This document shows, piece by piece, positions 63,641 to 64,000 of a stretch of DNA of 64,000 bases. This DNA is from Prochilodus magdalenae. Taxonomy: Eukaryota; Chordata; Actinopteri; Characiformes; Prochilodontidae. Within the stretch, counting starts at the first letter, position 1; each line of letters begins with the position of its first letter. A program made the position numbers and the translations under genes. The notes under the pieces were generated by a model. That model had not been told where the DNA came from. It saw only the letters and a list, made by a program, of their open reading frames with translations, and searched no databases. Location of the stretch: NCBI GenBank assembly GCA_024036415.1, contig JAMWET010000949.1:778501-842500 (forward strand), given 5' to 3'.

Positions 63641-64000
63641 AAAAGTAAATAAGATATAGCCACTACTTACAAAAGAAGTGTGTTTGTGCAACAATTAACT
63701 GATTCAACCAAATTAAGTTTAATTTAATAGTCAATATGTTGGTAATGTCAATTTTCAATAAAATTCAAATTTCAAATTTCAATAAAGACCTGTGATTGTA
63801 GCATGTAGATGTAAATGTTACAATTGAGTGTAGACAAACAATGGCGTACACAAAACATCAGATTTTATTTTTTTTATTTGATTAAAAGAAAACTGATGTG
63901 GTAAGATATTCATCTATATTGTTTTCATTATTTGTTAACAAATCCATAAAATGTCTAGCATAAGATGTCTAGCTAAATTTTAAAGTTGATAGATACATAT

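Larger units (their letters stand above)
61926..64000. other. Upstream flank or 5' intron of SH2D3C
   Basis: Besides the two repeats listed above, AT-rich sequence with no exon recognised up to the window edge. Confidence 0.45.

Overview
The window looks like nuclear DNA of a ray-finned fish, probably an otophysan (characin, catfish or carp relatives). It has small vertebrate-type exons with GT-AG introns, an AT-rich background, a Tc1-type transposon, tRNA-derived SINEs and several short inverted-repeat elements of kinds common in otophysan genomes. The organism call is an inference from repeat style and gene content. No bacterial, viral or CRISPR features are present.

Layout. 0.7-11.5 kb, minus strand: SECISBP2, the SECIS-binding factor for selenoprotein synthesis, at least 15 coding exons. 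12.6-26.8 kb, minus strand: a SEC16-family ER-exit-site scaffold, 26 coding exons, about 1,851 codons rebuilt in one continuous frame. 27.3-30.5 kb, plus strand: PTRH1, peptidyl-tRNA hydrolase, 5 exons, all four catalytic-type residues kept. 32.0-33.6 kb: a Tc1/Sleeping-Beauty-like transposon with a full-length 340-codon transposase frame whose first catalytic Asp reads Glu. 36.4-38.0 kb, plus strand: a CpG-rich promoter-like block followed by the microRNA gene mir-219. 41.3-42.8 kb: a GC-rich, gene-free block that may be regulatory. 45.3-49.4 kb, minus strand: TOR2A, a torsin AAA+ ATPase, 5 exons. 51.6-61.9 kb, minus strand: SH2D3C, SH2 plus Ras-GEF-like adaptor, 10 coding exons and a candidate TATA-driven first exon.

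PTRH1, TOR2A and SH2D3C are neighbours in the human 9q34.11 region, which supports the gene calls. Human MIR219A2 also lies in 9q34.11. Splice phases were checked exon by exon. The SEC16, PTRH1, TOR2A and SH2D3C models each close to a multiple of three. The ends of SECISBP2 are uncertain. The genes have unrelated jobs (selenoprotein translation, ER export, tRNA recycling, ER-lumen/nuclear-envelope ATPase, integrin/Eph signalling) and are linked by synteny, not by a pathway.

The points most worth a second look are the mir-219 locus with its island and palindromes, a convergent pair of CTCF-like motifs inside PTRH1 and TOR2A coding exons that flank it, the Asp-to-Glu change in the otherwise intact transposase, the sensor-1 change in TOR2A, a mobile-element family with near-perfect 31-bp terminal repeats present twice, and the divergence of the SEC16 protein from both known vertebrate paralogs.
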